The notes under the pieces are model-generated. The model was given only the letters and a program-made list of their open reading frames with translations. It was not told the DNA's origin and made no database searches. A DNA stretch of 64,000 bases from Chlorobium sp. (lineage in GTDB: Bacteria > Bacteroidota > Chlorobiia > Chlorobiales > Chlorobiaceae): assembly GCF_021740465.1 (NCBI RefSeq), contig NZ_JAIOZR010000006.1, positions 1-64,000 on the forward strand. The letters run 5' to 3'. The position numbers were made by a program, and so were the translations under genes. Shown here piece after piece: positions 19,373 to 29,248 of the stretch; positions within the stretch are counted from its first letter, which is position 1, and each line of letters begins with the position of its first letter.

Positions 19373-20313
19373 CAGCAGGTTTTACGGATTTCCGAGAGGA
19401 TTTTGTCAGCACCCTGTTTGAGCAGCTCTTCGGCAAGTGCAATACCGGCATCCTCCGCCTGTTCGGGAGAGGTGAGGCCGGTGCGGGTGATCTCGTCGCG
19501 AAGGCCGATGGTGCCGTCTACCGAACCGACGAAGGCAAGGAGTTTGAGCGTGCCGTTCTTGAACGATGCATACGCACCGATAGGGATCTGGCAGCCGCCC
19601 TGCAGATGGCGCAGCAGCGCACGTTCCGCCCTGCAGCAGTACTCCGTGGTAGAATGGTTGAGAATTCGTACGATCTCCCTTGTCTGTTCGTCGTCGACAC
19701 GGGTTTCGATACCCAGCGCGCCCTGGCCTACAGCCGGAAGCATGATTTCGTGCGGCAGGATTTCCGAGATGCGGTCGCTGAAATTCAGACGGAAGACTCC
19801 CGCATAGGCAAGCATCATGGCATCGAATTCGCCTTCGTCGAATTTCTTGAACCTTGTGTTGAGGTTGCCCCGGATATCACAGATTTCAAAATCGGGCCGC
19901 ATGCTTTTCAGCTGCGACATACGGCGGAGGCTGCTTGTTGCAACTTTTGCATTTTGAGGCAGATCGAGAAGCTTGACGCCGTTTTTGGAGATAATGACAT
20001 CCCTTGTATCCTCACGATCGGTAAACGAGGTGATGATGAGTCCTTCGGGAGTGCTGGTCGGGACATCTTTCAGGCTGTGGACGGCAAGATCGATCTCTTT
20101 GGCAATCAGATGTTTTTCAATGTCCTTGGTGAACAGACCCATATCACCGATTTTGGAGAGCGGTGAATCGAGGAGTACATCGCCGGTGGTCTTGACCAGC
20201 TTCAGGGTAATGTCAAGTTCCGGAAAATGCCTCGAAAGCTCGGCTTTGGTGAATTCTGCCTGCCACAGGGCAAGAGGGCTGGATCTGGTACCGATAATAA
20301 GCTGTTTTTTCAA
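19372..20313 (-). CDS. hemC: Porphobilinogen deaminase (hydroxymethylbilane synthase)
   Basis: Polymerises four porphobilinogens to hydroxymethylbilane on a dipyrromethane cofactor. Signature stretches are [15 protein letters not shown] at the N-terminus, [15 protein letters not shown] and the cofactor-cysteine region [20 protein letters not shown]. The usual family start ([11 protein letters not shown]) falls on a TTG at 20313, giving 313 residues. An ATG at 20379 would add 22 atypical residues and overlap hemA by 41 bases, so TTG was preferred, although no strong ribosome binding site is visible for either. It lies 25 bases after hemA and overlaps hemD. Confidence 0.92.
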   Translation of the reverse strand: MKKQLIIGTRSSPLALWQAEFTKAELSRHFPELDITLKLVKTTGDVLLDSPLSKIGDMGLFTKDIEKHLIAKEIDLAVHSLKDVPTSTPEGLIITSFTDREDTRDVIISKNGVKLLDLPQNAKVATSSLRRMSQLKSMRPDFEICDIRGNLNTRFKKFDEGEFDAMMLAYAGVFRLNFSDRISEILPHEIMLPAVGQGALGIETRVDDEQTREIVRILNHSTTEYCCRAERALLRHLQGGCQIPIGAYASFKNGTLKLLAFVGSVDGTIGLRDEITRTGLTSPEQAEDAGIALAEELLKQGADKILSEIRKTC

Positions 20314-20338
20314 AGCAGTTACAGATTTGTATTGAAAG

Positions 20339-21610
20339 TTATTGATTTGGTTCTTCGAGATCGAAAATATTGCGGACAAGATTGACGCGGCTCGGAATGG
20401 AGTCGGAGGTATCGATCGGGGCCTTGAGCATCTTGATCGGATGGTGGAGGATCTTCTTCAGGATACGGTCGGTCAGGTGCTCCATGCGTCGCAGCTCCTC
20501 TTCGCTAACCTTGTAACGGTACCGTTCGAGCTCCTTCTCCTTGATTTCAATGAATTTCGACTGGAGATCCACAATGGTTGGACGGACTTTCAGGGTATTG
20601 ATCCACTGTCCGAACGAAACCAGTTCCTCCTCGATGATGCTTTGCACTTTCGGCAGTTCGGCCCTGCGCCGCTCGAGGTTCTTGTCGATGATGTGCTTGA
20701 GTGCGTCGATGTCCTTGAGGAACATGTTCTGCAGTCTTGAAATATCGGGATCGACGTTGCGGGGGAGGCCGAGGTCAAGGATAATGACCGGTTTGAGACG
20801 GCGTTTCTGCATGCTCTGGTGCATTTCCGCTTCCCTGAGAACGTAATCCTTTGTACTGACCGCGGTTATGATGATATCGAATTCGTGCAGGTACTCCTTG
20901 TAGCTTTCGAAAGGCAGCACTTTTCCGGTTCCGAGCTCTTCGGCGAGCGCTTCGGCCTTGGAGAGGGTCCGGTTGGTGATGACGATGTTGCGTGCGTTTT
21001 TCTGGCACATGTGCTTTGCGGCGAGCTCTCCGGTTTCACCTGCGCCGATGAGGAGGATCTTCTTCATCGACAGGTTCGAGAAGATCTTCTGGGCAAGTTC
21101 GACGGCCGCATAGCTGACCGACACGGCCCCCTCCATGATCTTGGTCTTGGTTTTCACCTTCTTGGCTACACTGAAAGCCGTATGGCAGAGGCGGGTGATG
21201 AGAATACCGGCAGCCTGCACTTCGGCGGCGATCCGATAGGCATCCTTCACCTGGCCGAGAATCTGGCCTTCACCGAGAACCAGGGAGTCGATAGCGCTGG
21301 AAACCTCGAAGAGGTGACGGGCGGTGCCGCAGTAGAAACGGCTGAAGAAGTGTTCGGGACGGACTTCCTTGCGGGCATCCTTGTAGGAAATCAGGTAATC
21401 CTTGAGGTACTCTCCGGTCACTTCCGACATTGCCGGTACGACATAAATTTCCGTACGGTTGCAGGTGGACAGCACCATCGCTTCGTGAGCAAGACCGCTT
21501 GAAATGAGGTCGGTAATGAACTCCTTGTTCTGAACTTCTGAAAGAGCAATTCTTTCGCGAATTTCAATGGGTGCAGTTTTGTGGTTGACACCGACTGAAA
21601 TGATGTTCAT
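20339..21610 (-). CDS. hemA: Glutamyl-tRNA reductase
   Basis: Reduces glutamyl-tRNA to glutamate-1-semialdehyde with NADPH, the first committed step of the C5 tetrapyrrole route used by green sulfur bacteria. The 423-residue protein shows the catalytic cysteine in [12 protein letters not shown] (about residues 47-58), the [20 protein letters not shown] motif, the NADPH-binding [12 protein letters not shown] and the C-terminal dimerisation helix region. It heads the hemA-hemC-hemD group, preceded by a HemX-like membrane protein gene 100 bases upstream. In several bacteria HemX lowers the level of HemA. Confidence 0.96.
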   Translation of the reverse strand: MNIISVGVNHKTAPIEIRERIALSEVQNKEFITDLISSGLAHEAMVLSTCNRTEIYVVPAMSEVTGEYLKDYLISYKDARKEVRPEHFFSRFYCGTARHLFEVSSAIDSLVLGEGQILGQVKDAYRIAAEVQAAGILITRLCHTAFSVAKKVKTKTKIMEGAVSVSYAAVELAQKIFSNLSMKKILLIGAGETGELAAKHMCQKNARNIVITNRTLSKAEALAEELGTGKVLPFESYKEYLHEFDIIITAVSTKDYVLREAEMHQSMQKRRLKPVIILDLGLPRNVDPDISRLQNMFLKDIDALKHIIDKNLERRRAELPKVQSIIEEELVSFGQWINTLKVRPTIVDLQSKFIEIKEKELERYRYKVSEEELRRMEHLTDRILKKILHHPIKMLKAPIDTSDSIPSRVNLVRNIFDLEEPNQ

Positions 21611-21711
21611 AGCAGGCTTGTTTAAATGAGCAGATTAAGTGGTAAAGCAAGAAAATCTGTGTCGCAGTAAGAACCTGTAAAACTTTAATATACCGTAAAC
21701 GCCGATAATTG

Positions 21712-22596
21712 TCAAATGAAGTGAAGCTCCGGCAAATATTGCAGGTCGTTCTGCAGGGTCAGTCCATGGAATGAGGGCGAAAAAAAGGTCATCAACAGGA
21801 TAAGCGCCGTAATGAAGACAAAGAGCGCGATAAAGAGATAAGCCATATGCTTCAGATCCCATCCTGTGATAGGCCGGATAAAGATGCTGGTTCCGTAGAT
21901 AAGCCAGATGATTACCAGCGAGAAAAGACGCGGCTCGAAAAGGGTAATGGCTTCGCCTGAGGCTTTCTGCTCCAGGATGCCGGCAAACAGGGTGATCGAG
22001 AGAAAGATGAATCCGAAAGCGACGGCGTGCATGGTAAGGCGCTCGAGCACTTCAAGGTTCGGCAGGCGCTGAAAAAGCAGCTCGAAACGGTTTTTCTGTA
22101 TCTGACGGAAGAGCAGAAGGTAGAGAAAGCTGTAGAGTCCTGCGATGGCGATGGCGCTGAAGCCGAAGATGGCCGCAATGAGGTGTACTCCGATGCCGAG
22201 GCCGGTGAACGCAGGCCCCTCTCCCGAGGATTGCGCGGTGAAGATCGAGGAGATGAGCTGGGCTCCCGCCGAGAAGGAGAGCACGAAAAATCCTGTTTTA
22301 TCGCTTTTGGTGGTGAACTCGATAAAGATATAGGTGATAGCGAGGGTCAGGGCTACCATGCTCATGATGTTGAAGGTCGAATAGCTCAGCTTGTAACCTT
22401 CCAGAGAGGTAAGCAGGCCGAGATAGACCACATGCGACAGAACGGTCAGGGCCAGGGCGGGCTGTTTGAAGCGCGTGGCCAGTTTGGTGTCCCTGAAGAA
22501 ATGCGCACCATACAGGACTGTGGTGACGATATAGAGCAGGGATACAAGCTGTATAAGGATAAACAGCGGTATATTGTTGAGAACGATACTGTCCAT
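21712..22596 (-). CDS. HemX/CcsA-like cytochrome c assembly membrane protein
   Basis: A polytopic membrane protein of 294 residues with about eight hydrophobic segments. It belongs to the CcsA/CcmC/HemX superfamily (cytochrome c assembly protein domain). The position directly upstream of hemA on the same strand matches the hemX-hemA order known from Gram-positive bacteria and Chlorobi. HemX there affects glutamyl-tRNA reductase level, and some members handle haem. The tryptophan-rich WWD haem-binding motif of CcsA proper is not evident, which favours HemX. The ATG at 22596 (MDSIVLNN) was chosen; upstream residues in frame have no hydrophobic or conserved character and reach the typA promoter. 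Confidence 0.75.
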   Translation of the reverse strand: MDSIVLNNIPLFILIQLVSLLYIVTTVLYGAHFFRDTKLATRFKQPALALTVLSHVVYLGLLTSLEGYKLSYSTFNIMSMVALTLAITYIFIEFTTKSDKTGFFVLSFSAGAQLISSIFTAQSSGEGPAFTGLGIGVHLIAAIFGFSAIAIAGLYSFLYLLLFRQIQKNRFELLFQRLPNLEVLERLTMHAVAFGFIFLSITLFAGILEQKASGEAITLFEPRLFSLVIIWLIYGTSIFIRPITGWDLKHMAYLFIALFVFITALILLMTFFSPSFHGLTLQNDLQYLPELHFI

Positions 22597-22769
22597 GTAC
22601 TTGGGTTGCGATCGAAATTTATTTCCGGTTAAAATGCGGGATAACTTCGTTTTGAGATAACCCGCACCGGCCCATGCCGGAGGCTGAAGAATATGGAAGA
22701 AAAACAAAGAAAAAATTGTATATTCGGGCCGCTTCGGGGGATAAATATACTTATTTACAAGGAAAAAAG

Positions 22770-24596
22770 ATGAGCAGGAAAAAGAATATCAGGAATATAG
22801 CCATTATAGCTCACGTTGACCATGGAAAAACGACGCTTGTCGATGCGATTTTTCAGAAGACGGGAGCATTCAGGGATAACCAGCAGGTAAACGTACGCGT
22901 GCTTGATTCAAATCCCCAGGAAAGGGAGAGGGGAATCACCATTTTCTCGAAAAATGCTGCTGCAATATACAAAGACCACAAGATCAATATTGTCGATACT
23001 CCCGGTCATGCCGATTTCGGCGGCGAGGTTGAACGCATTCTGAAGATGGTGGATGGCGTTCTCCTGCTTGTCGATGCTTTTGAAGGCCCTATGCCGCAGA
23101 CCAAGTTCGTGCTGCGCAAGGCGCTCGAGCTGCACCTTAAGCCGATTGTGGTGATCAACAAGATAGATCGCCCGCAGTCCGACCCCGTGAAGGTGCACGA
23201 TCAGGTGCTCGATCTGTTCATCGCCCTTGGCGCCGAGGAGGATCAGCTTGATTTCGCCTATCTCTACACCTCCGCCAAAAACGGTGTGGCCAAGTACAGC
23301 ATGGATGACGAGGATCATGATATGAGCATTCTGCTCGATACCATCATCAGGGAAATTCCTCCGCCGCTGGCGGATGACGATGGCCCGTTCCAGATGCTGG
23401 TGACCAGTCTCGACTACAGCGAGTATATCGGCAAGATAGCGATTGGCCGCATTCGCAGGGGCAAGGTCAGCCCCGGCAACCAGCTTGCCGTCGTCAGCCC
23501 GGAAGGGGTTGTCGGCAAGGGTTCGGTGACCAAGGCGTTCCTGTTCGACAAGCTGCAGAAATTCGAGGTCAAGGAAGCCGCTTCGGGCGACATTGTAGCC
23601 CTTGCAGGCATAGCCGATGCCACGGTCGGCATGACGCTTGCCGCAGTTGACGCTCCCGAACTGCTCGAGTCGTTTGAAATCAGCAAGCCGACGCTCTCCA
23701 TGCTCTTTTCGGTGAATGACTCTCCTTTTGCCGGTCAGGAGGGCAAGGAGGTTACAAGCCGCAAGATTCGCGAGCGGTTGATGAAGGAGGTTATGACCAA
23801 TGTGGCCCTCGACGTCGAGGAGACGGACAGTGCCGATACCTTCCGCGTTTCGGGCAGGGGTGAACTTCACCTTTCGGTACTGATCGAAACCATGAGACGC
23901 GAAGGGTATGAGCTTGCCATCGCAAGGCCTGAAGTGATCATGCATCATGACGAGGACGGCACGCTGCTCGAACCGATCGAGCATGTCACCATCGATATTC
24001 CCGACGAGTATACCGGCGTGATCATCGAAAAAATGGGGCGCAGAAAGGCCGAGATGACGCACATGGGCACCCTTCGCGGCGGTATGGTGCGCCTCGAGTT
24101 TGAAATTCCCACCAGGGGCCTGATCGGCTACAACCTCGAGTTTACCACCGATACCAAGGGAGAGGGTATTCTTTCCCACGTGTTCTACAACTACCAGCCC
24201 TTCAAGGGCAAGCTGCCTTCACGCGAGACGGGTGCGCTGGTGGTCTCCGAAGCCGGTACCTGCGTTGCCTATGCGCTCAGCAATCTCGAGGATCGGGGTA
24301 CTTTTTTCATTTCACCCAACACCAGGGTCTACGAAGGCATGGTTGTGGGCGAGTCCACAAGGGGTCTGGATATCACGCTCAATGTCTGCAAGACGAAAAA
24401 GCTCTCCAATATGCGTTCTTCCGGAACGGATGAATCGCTTCGTCTCACTCCGCCGAAAATACTTTCGCTGGAACAGGCGCTCGAGTTCATCAACGATGAC
24501 GAACTTCTTGAAGTGACGCCGCAGAGCATCAGGCTCAGAAAGAAAATCCTCGATTCGAACCTGAGGGCGAAGGCGACCAAAAAGGCAAACGCCTGA
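22770..24596 (+). CDS. typA: Ribosome-associated GTPase TypA/BipA
   Basis: A 608-residue translational GTPase related to EF-G that binds 70S ribosomes and helps ribosome assembly and growth under stress. G1 is [10 protein letters not shown] (about residues 13-22), with RERGIT in switch [15 protein letters not shown] for G3 and NKIDRP for G4. The C-terminal part carries the BipA-specific region ([19 protein letters not shown], ...[17 protein letters not shown]). The start at 22770 has an AAGGAAAA site six bases upstream; the longer frame to 22674 is non-coding leader. It is divergent from the hemX-like gene and convergent with bchX. Confidence 0.97.
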   Translation: MSRKKNIRNIAIIAHVDHGKTTLVDAIFQKTGAFRDNQQVNVRVLDSNPQERERGITIFSKNAAAIYKDHKINIVDTPGHADFGGEVERILKMVDGVLLLVDAFEGPMPQTKFVLRKALELHLKPIVVINKIDRPQSDPVKVHDQVLDLFIALGAEEDQLDFAYLYTSAKNGVAKYSMDDEDHDMSILLDTIIREIPPPLADDDGPFQMLVTSLDYSEYIGKIAIGRIRRGKVSPGNQLAVVSPEGVVGKGSVTKAFLFDKLQKFEVKEAASGDIVALAGIADATVGMTLAAVDAPELLESFEISKPTLSMLFSVNDSPFAGQEGKEVTSRKIRERLMKEVMTNVALDVEETDSADTFRVSGRGELHLSVLIETMRREGYELAIARPEVIMHHDEDGTLLEPIEHVTIDIPDEYTGVIIEKMGRRKAEMTHMGTLRGGMVRLEFEIPTRGLIGYNLEFTTDTKGEGILSHVFYNYQPFKGKLPSRETGALVVSEAGTCVAYALSNLEDRGTFFISPNTRVYEGMVVGESTRGLDITLNVCKTKKLSNMRSSGTDESLRLTPPKILSLEQALEFINDDELLEVTPQSIRLRKKILDSNLRAKATKKANA

Positions 24597-24659
24597 TCGG
24601 CCGAGCCTTTCGATGGTCTTTTCCTGGCGCGGTGAGCATGCCGCCCTGAAAATGGAAAA

Positions 24660-24700
24660 CAAGCGGAAGGGCTGCCCCGAAAAGGCAGCCCTTCCGCTTG
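24660..24700. terminator. Strong hairpin between typA and bchX (probably bidirectional)
   Basis: A perfect 16-base stem (AAGCGGAAGGGCTGCC with its complement) around a seven-base loop lies between the two convergent genes. The minus-strand side is followed by GTTTTCC. It should end transcripts from both sides. Confidence 0.8.
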
Positions 24701-24724
24701 TAAAGGAAGTTTCCTGATGGTTTT

Positions 24725-25834
24725 TTAATGCTCGAAGAAGAGTTTTTTCAGGAGAGTCCGGGCACGTGAAAGCCGTTCGAGTACCTCGCTTTCATCGATT
24801 CCGCTCAAGGCGGCGATCTCTGCGGTACTCCGCTGTTCAAGCTCCGTCATCCGGTAGACCTGTCGCTCGGCTTCAGGAAGCCTCTCGATGCAGGCTGTCA
24901 GGAGAAGGTCTTCATTGCCCGGTTTTTCCTCCACAGCCTGTTTTTCTGTCGCCGCGTCTCCGATCCGTCCGAACAGCTCGTCCTCTGTGGCCGGGAGCGG
25001 GTCATCCTCGCTTACGTCTCCGAAAAGCCGGATGAACTGTTCGAAATCGAGCCCGGCGGCTTCGCATGGCGTGATGCTGTTTTCAAGGATCTGGGTGGCC
25101 AGCCGGTCGAACTTTTCGCGGATTTCAGGCAGTTCCACGGCAAAATTGAAGCTGTCGTCCCGGTCGCGGGCGTCACTGTTGTAGGGGATTTTCATCAGTA
25201 CGGTAATGCCTGCAGCCTCGGCATATTTTTCAGCCATGCCGCTGCCGTCGTCACGGTTGACGATCAGGCCGAGCAGGCGCGACTCGCCCCCCACGGTTTT
25301 AAAGTAGTTGTTGGCCTGGCAGATGTTGTTGGCCGTGAAAATCGACTGCCGGTCGTTGCTGGTGACCAGGATGACCTCCTCGCTGAGCGAACGGGCAAGC
25401 GGCGTGGCAAAGCCGCCGCAGACCACGTCGCCGAGAAAGTCCATGAGAATGATGTCGATATCCCATTTGAAGATGCCGAGTTTTTCGAGCACGTCGAACC
25501 CGGAAATGATCCCTCTGCCTCCACAGCCGCGCCCGACCTGCGGGCCTCCGAGTTCGATGCCGTAGATGGGCTGGCTGAATCCTGCAATATTGCGTCTGAA
25601 TACAATATCGCTGACGGCTACAGGCTGGTTACGGGCATTCTTTTCGGCAAATACATCGGTAACGGTGGGCAGTGAAATGCCTCCGAAAAGGGAGGTCGTC
25701 GAATCATGCTTGGGGTCGCAGCCGAGCTGAAGGACTTTTTTGTTCATCAGCGCAAAGGTTGCGCTGAGATTGGTGGTGGTAAAGCTTTTTCCGATTCCGC
25801 CCTTGCCGTAGATCGCAATGGTTCTTGCAGCCAT
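24725..25834 (-). CDS. bchX: Chlorophyllide a reductase iron protein BchX with a sigma-70 region 4-like C-terminal extension
   Basis: ATP-dependent electron donor of the nitrogenase-like chlorophyllide reductase, making the bacteriochlorin ring of bacteriochlorophyll a. Residues 1-285 are a NifH/BchL fold: P-loop GKGGIGKS (10-17), CDPKHDST, and the two 4Fe-4S cysteines in GRGCGGRG and DVVCGGFA. After an acidic linker, residues about 308-369 resemble sigma factor region 4 (LPEAERQVYRMTELEQRSTA, EIAALSGIDESEVLERLSRA, RTLLKKL). I am not aware of a role for such a tail in BchX, so a DNA-binding or partner-binding function is only inference. It is the last gene of bchF-bchC-bchX, 12 bases after bchC. 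Confidence 0.92.
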   Translation of the reverse strand: MAARTIAIYGKGGIGKSFTTTNLSATFALMNKKVLQLGCDPKHDSTTSLFGGISLPTVTDVFAEKNARNQPVAVSDIVFRRNIAGFSQPIYGIELGGPQVGRGCGGRGIISGFDVLEKLGIFKWDIDIILMDFLGDVVCGGFATPLARSLSEEVILVTSNDRQSIFTANNICQANNYFKTVGGESRLLGLIVNRDDGSGMAEKYAEAAGITVLMKIPYNSDARDRDDSFNFAVELPEIREKFDRLATQILENSITPCEAAGLDFEQFIRLFGDVSEDDPLPATEDELFGRIGDAATEKQAVEEKPGNEDLLLTACIERLPEAERQVYRMTELEQRSTAEIAALSGIDESEVLERLSRARTLLKKLFFEH

Positions 25835-25846
25835 GATGGTACTTCC

Positions 25847-26851
25847 TCAGGTATTGCCGGCCAGATAACAGGCGTTTTCCTGTTCTTCGGCCTCCGGTTT
25901 CCAGTGCAGAATCATTTTCAGGCAGTCGGGGTCGCTGAATGCCTGCAGGTAAACCGAGGTGATGTTTTCATCGACCTGGCACTGGTGGGTAAATATTTTT
26001 TCGGCGTTGAGCTTTTTTCCGGCAATGAGGTCGCGTACCCTTTCCAGATCGCCCTGTGCCCACTGACGGGCCGCAATGAAGGAGAGCTCCTTCTGGAATG
26101 CCTGGGAGTAGTCGATGTTCATCCGCTGGTAGTAGCCGCCGAAAATCACCACGCCGTGGAATTTCAGGAATCGCAGGCCTGTGTCGATGGCGCTCATGAT
26201 GCCGGTGCTGTCGATCAGGACGTCGAATTCGTGACCGGCAAGCGCGGCCGAAACGTCCTCGGTGTCGGGATTGACTTTCAGGTGGGCGGAGGAGAGCTGG
26301 AGGCGGTTCTGGTGAGGCTCGGTGGCGGCAACAAGTTTTGCGCCCATATGGCGGGCCAGTTCCGTGGCCAGAATGCCGACGGCTCCCTGGCCGAGCACCA
26401 GCACCTTGCTGTCTTTGACCTTCGCCAGATCGACGATGTGCAGGGCGGTCGCTCCGAGTGGCAGCGCAATGCCGCACTGGGGATTTGCGATTGCATCGAG
26501 AACGGTGAGGCTGTCGACCGGACAGACGATGTACTGCGAAGCTCCGCCGAACGCCGCGTTGACATCGGTGTATCCGAACGAGCCGGCGACATAGGCGAAT
26601 TTGCCGATCAGGCTCTGGTTGACGTGCTCTCCGGCCTCGATGATCCTGCCGACGGTTTCATAGCCGGGAACGAAGGGATAGATGAACGGTGGTGATGGAA
26701 TCAGGCCGTTGTAGGCCATTTTTTCCGTACCGGTACTGATCGACGACCAGTAGGTTTCGACAAGCACATCGGTTGAGGAGAGCGGTTTCAGGGTTACCTC
26801 CGAAAGGGAGACCTGGCGCACGCCGCTGAAAACAATGGCTTTTGATTTCAT
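25847..26851 (-). CDS. bchC: 3-hydroxyethyl bacteriochlorophyllide a dehydrogenase
   Basis: Oxidises the C3 hydroxyethyl group to acetyl in bacteriochlorophyll a synthesis. The 334-residue protein has the medium-chain dehydrogenase layout. It runs from a GroES-like N-terminal half (YWSSISTGTEKMAYNGLIPS, VPGYETVGRIIEAG) to a Rossmann half with the glycine motif VLGQGAVGILATELARHMGA. The STGTEK and PFVPGYE stretches are typical of BchC rather than of alcohol dehydrogenases, consistent with the lack of a zinc-site histidine pair. The start at 26851 (MKSKAIVFSG) fits family N-termini; upstream residues in frame are low-complexity. It sits between bchF and bchX with 26- and 12-base gaps. Confidence 0.93.
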   Translation of the reverse strand: MKSKAIVFSGVRQVSLSEVTLKPLSSTDVLVETYWSSISTGTEKMAYNGLIPSPPFIYPFVPGYETVGRIIEAGEHVNQSLIGKFAYVAGSFGYTDVNAAFGGASQYIVCPVDSLTVLDAIANPQCGIALPLGATALHIVDLAKVKDSKVLVLGQGAVGILATELARHMGAKLVAATEPHQNRLQLSSAHLKVNPDTEDVSAALAGHEFDVLIDSTGIMSAIDTGLRFLKFHGVVIFGGYYQRMNIDYSQAFQKELSFIAARQWAQGDLERVRDLIAGKKLNAEKIFTHQCQVDENITSVYLQAFSDPDCLKMILHWKPEAEEQENACYLAGNT

Positions 26852-26877
26852 AGTGTATTGCTGCTGTTGCCGCCGCT

Positions 26878-27354
26878 TCAGGCGATTTTCTGCTGTTTGA
26901 GTTTTTTCTCGTTGTGTTTTTCGAGCAGCAGGCGGATCACGAACTGTGCGGCATTGATAAGATAGCTGAGGTAGGCCAGGTAGGCTGTCAGAATGAGAAT
27001 ATGTTCGGCCGGTTTGACCCAGAAGAACAGGATAAAGTAGGAGAGGTGCACGATCATGGCGATGGCGCTGCCGAAATCCTCCCAAAAAAACTCCGGGGCG
27101 AAGGCGAAGTGGCCGAACACCTCAAGCTCGAAAAAACCGCCGGTCACGAAGATCAGCACGAGCATGAAGGTCTTGAGCGCGACGAAGAAGGTCACCCACC
27201 AGAAGTCGGTGATCCATAGCCCCTGGGAGTAGAGGTAGGTGACCGTAAGGCCGGCAAGGAAAATGAGGAACTGTATCGGGGCGAGAATTGCCTGGGATTT
27301 CGTCCAGGGCGAAGCGTTTCTTCTGGCAAGCTGTTCCGGAGTATAACGGGGCAT
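26878..27354 (-). CDS. bchF: 3-vinyl (bacterio)chlorophyllide hydratase
   Basis: Hydrates the C3 vinyl group of chlorophyllide. A 158-residue membrane protein with about four helices. The family pattern starts RYTPEQLARRNASPWTKSQA and includes GGFFELEVFGHFAFAPEFFW and FWEDFGSAIAMIVH. Green sulfur bacteria have two paralogues, BchF (bacteriochlorophyll a) and BchV (bacteriochlorophyll c/d/e); linkage to bchC and bchX supports BchF. The start at 27354 (MPRYTPEQ) agrees with family N-termini; an extra 30 residues upstream in frame are not conserved. It is the first gene of the bchFCX operon. Confidence 0.92.
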   Translation of the reverse strand: MPRYTPEQLARRNASPWTKSQAILAPIQFLIFLAGLTVTYLYSQGLWITDFWWVTFFVALKTFMLVLIFVTGGFFELEVFGHFAFAPEFFWEDFGSAIAMIVHLSYFILFFWVKPAEHILILTAYLAYLSYLINAAQFVIRLLLEKHNEKKLKQQKIA

Positions 27355-27432
27355 AAAACAGTGATTTAGCTTTTGCTGGTCAGGTTCGTTCCAGGTTCCT
27401 TGTAAAAAAGTAGTCGAATATAGCAAAATAGA

Positions 27433-27457
27433 GTGGTGCGGCAAACCGCCGCACCAC
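27433..27457 (-). terminator. Hairpin downstream of the peptide-binding protein gene
   Basis: A nine-base perfect stem (GTGGTGCGG with CCGCACCAC) just beyond the stop codon of the minus-strand solute-binding protein gene. It is followed on that strand by a short ATTTTG stretch, so it is a moderate terminator. Confidence 0.5.
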
Positions 27458-27470
27458 GCCGGAAGTGCAG

Positions 27471-29162
27471 TTATTTCAGTTTCCAGTCGTAGGCATTGTA
27501 GAGGGTCGAGAGCAGGTTGACCTTCACATTGTCGAGCCGTTTGCCGAAACCTTCGAGTTCGTCGTAATAGTAGAGAAAGGTTCTCGGCTGTTCGTCATTG
27601 AGTATCTGCTGATAGCTTTTCCAGAGAGTCGCCTGTCTGGCGCTTTCAAGCGGGCGGCTGAGCTCATCGATAACACGGTCGAGTTCGGGATTCCTGAAGG
27701 CAGAAGAGTTGAACGGCCGGTTGGCGAAGTCGCTTCCCCAGATGATGAGCTGGAAGGGGAGGGTTTCGGCTGCCAGGCCCGAGAGCGCGGCCTCGTAGCG
27801 GAACTCGTTCTGGTTTTTCAGGAATATCAGGCTTTCGTCGAACCGCAGTCGGCAGTCGATGCCGATATCCCGCAGGTTCTGCTGTACGATGGTTGCGGCA
27901 TAGTTGCGGCGGGGGTTTCCGACGGGAGCCGCCAGCTCGAAGGAGAATCGCAGGCCGTTTTTCTGCAGGATGCCGTCCGGTCCCGGCGCCCAGCCCGCAG
28001 CCCTGAGCAGTTCCCGTGCTTTTTCGGGGTTGAAATCGTACGGCTCCATCGATGTGTTTGCGATGGTCTTGTAGGCCGGAGAGAGTGAGGTGTTGACGAT
28101 AACGGCATGGTCGGGACCCATGAATCCGTCGATGATGGACTGGCGGTCGATGGCGTAGGTCATGGCGCGGCGCACCATCCTGTCGCCGAAAAACCGGTTG
28201 GGAGCGATTGCCCTGGAGTTCCGGTAGCGGTCGCCGTCGATATTCAGCCAGACTATGCTGTCGAAATAACGGTTATGGACGGGTTTGACGGAAATATCCG
28301 GGTTGGTTGTTTTCAGCTCCCCGGCGTCCTTCGGGGTAATGCCTCCGGCAGAGATCAGGGCATCGATCTGCCCCGATTTCAGCATGGCAAGTCTCGTGGT
28401 GTATTCCGGCACCACAAGAAAGGTCAGGGTTCCTGTTGCGGCCGGGTGGGGCAGCACCGATGAGGGGTTCGCGACAAGCACCAGTTTTTCCTGACGGCGC
28501 CACTCCCTGACCCTGAAAGGTCCTGCGCCGACTACCGGAAGTTCCGACGCCCGGCTTCGGATTTCGTCTGCAGGTATTGCGGAAAAGATGTGGCGGGCCA
28601 CAGGCATGAGGTCATTGAAATGGTCGAGTACGATATCCTTCGACAGCGGTTTGTTGAAATGCAGGACAAGGGTCGAGTCGTCGGGTGTTTCGACTGCGCG
28701 TTCGATGTCGGGGGTGCCGTCGGGAAGCAGGAGCAGGTCGTTGAGATAGTGCTGGCGTGAACTGGCGATTTTCGGGTTTTTATAGAGGCCGTAGGAGAAC
28801 TTGAAATCGCCGGAGGTCACTTTTTTGCCGTCTTCCCATACCGCATCGGAACGCAGGTGAAAGAGCGCACGTTTCCCGTCAGGGGAGAACTCCCAGCTTT
28901 TTGCCGCCCATGGCTTGTATGCTATCGAACCGTTTTCTTCATTGTATTCCGGCTTGACCAGCGACGGATAGATAAGGGTGCAGACTTCCCGGGAGAGCGA
29001 AAGCTGGATCAGCAGGGGGTTGAGGTAATCGAAATCGGCGGAGATTCCCGTAACGATATGGTCGCTGCGGAGATTTTTGCCCTCCTGCCGGCAGCCTGAA
29101 ATTCCTGTAACGATGAGCAGCAGGAAAAGCGCTGAAAAAAGTATTTTACGCATGATTATCAT
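27471..29162 (-). CDS. Peptide/oligopeptide ABC transporter substrate-binding lipoprotein
   Basis: A 563-residue extracytoplasmic solute-binding protein of family 5 (DppA/OppA type). The N-terminus is a lipoprotein signal peptide with lipobox ISGC, so the mature protein should begin at about Cys24 and be membrane-anchored. Conserved stretches include the family 5 core (PWAAKSWEFSPDGKRALFHL, DAVWEDGKKVTSGDFKFSY) and the C-terminal half (RRAMTYAIDRQSIIDGFMG). The start is either 29162 or the ATG at 29153 (MRKILF). No permease or ATPase genes flank it, so its transporter partner is unknown here. Confidence 0.85.
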   Translation of the reverse strand: MIIMRKILFSALFLLLIVTGISGCRQEGKNLRSDHIVTGISADFDYLNPLLIQLSLSREVCTLIYPSLVKPEYNEENGSIAYKPWAAKSWEFSPDGKRALFHLRSDAVWEDGKKVTSGDFKFSYGLYKNPKIASSRQHYLNDLLLLPDGTPDIERAVETPDDSTLVLHFNKPLSKDIVLDHFNDLMPVARHIFSAIPADEIRSRASELPVVGAGPFRVREWRRQEKLVLVANPSSVLPHPAATGTLTFLVVPEYTTRLAMLKSGQIDALISAGGITPKDAGELKTTNPDISVKPVHNRYFDSIVWLNIDGDRYRNSRAIAPNRFFGDRMVRRAMTYAIDRQSIIDGFMGPDHAVIVNTSLSPAYKTIANTSMEPYDFNPEKARELLRAAGWAPGPDGILQKNGLRFSFELAAPVGNPRRNYAATIVQQNLRDIGIDCRLRFDESLIFLKNQNEFRYEAALSGLAAETLPFQLIIWGSDFANRPFNSSAFRNPELDRVIDELSRPLESARQATLWKSYQQILNDEQPRTFLYYYDELEGFGKRLDNVKVNLLSTLYNAYDWKLK

Positions 29163-29248
29163 ACCGGGAATAAGTTGTCGCCCAAGGGTGTTCTCAACAG
29201 AAAAATAAATGTAGAGAATCTATCCTTCATTGAAAAACCAAAAGCCTT

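Noticed and set aside
22908-24179. 423-codon minus-strand frame opposite typA
   Set aside because: Shadow of the typA reading frame; the sense protein matches TypA over its full length.
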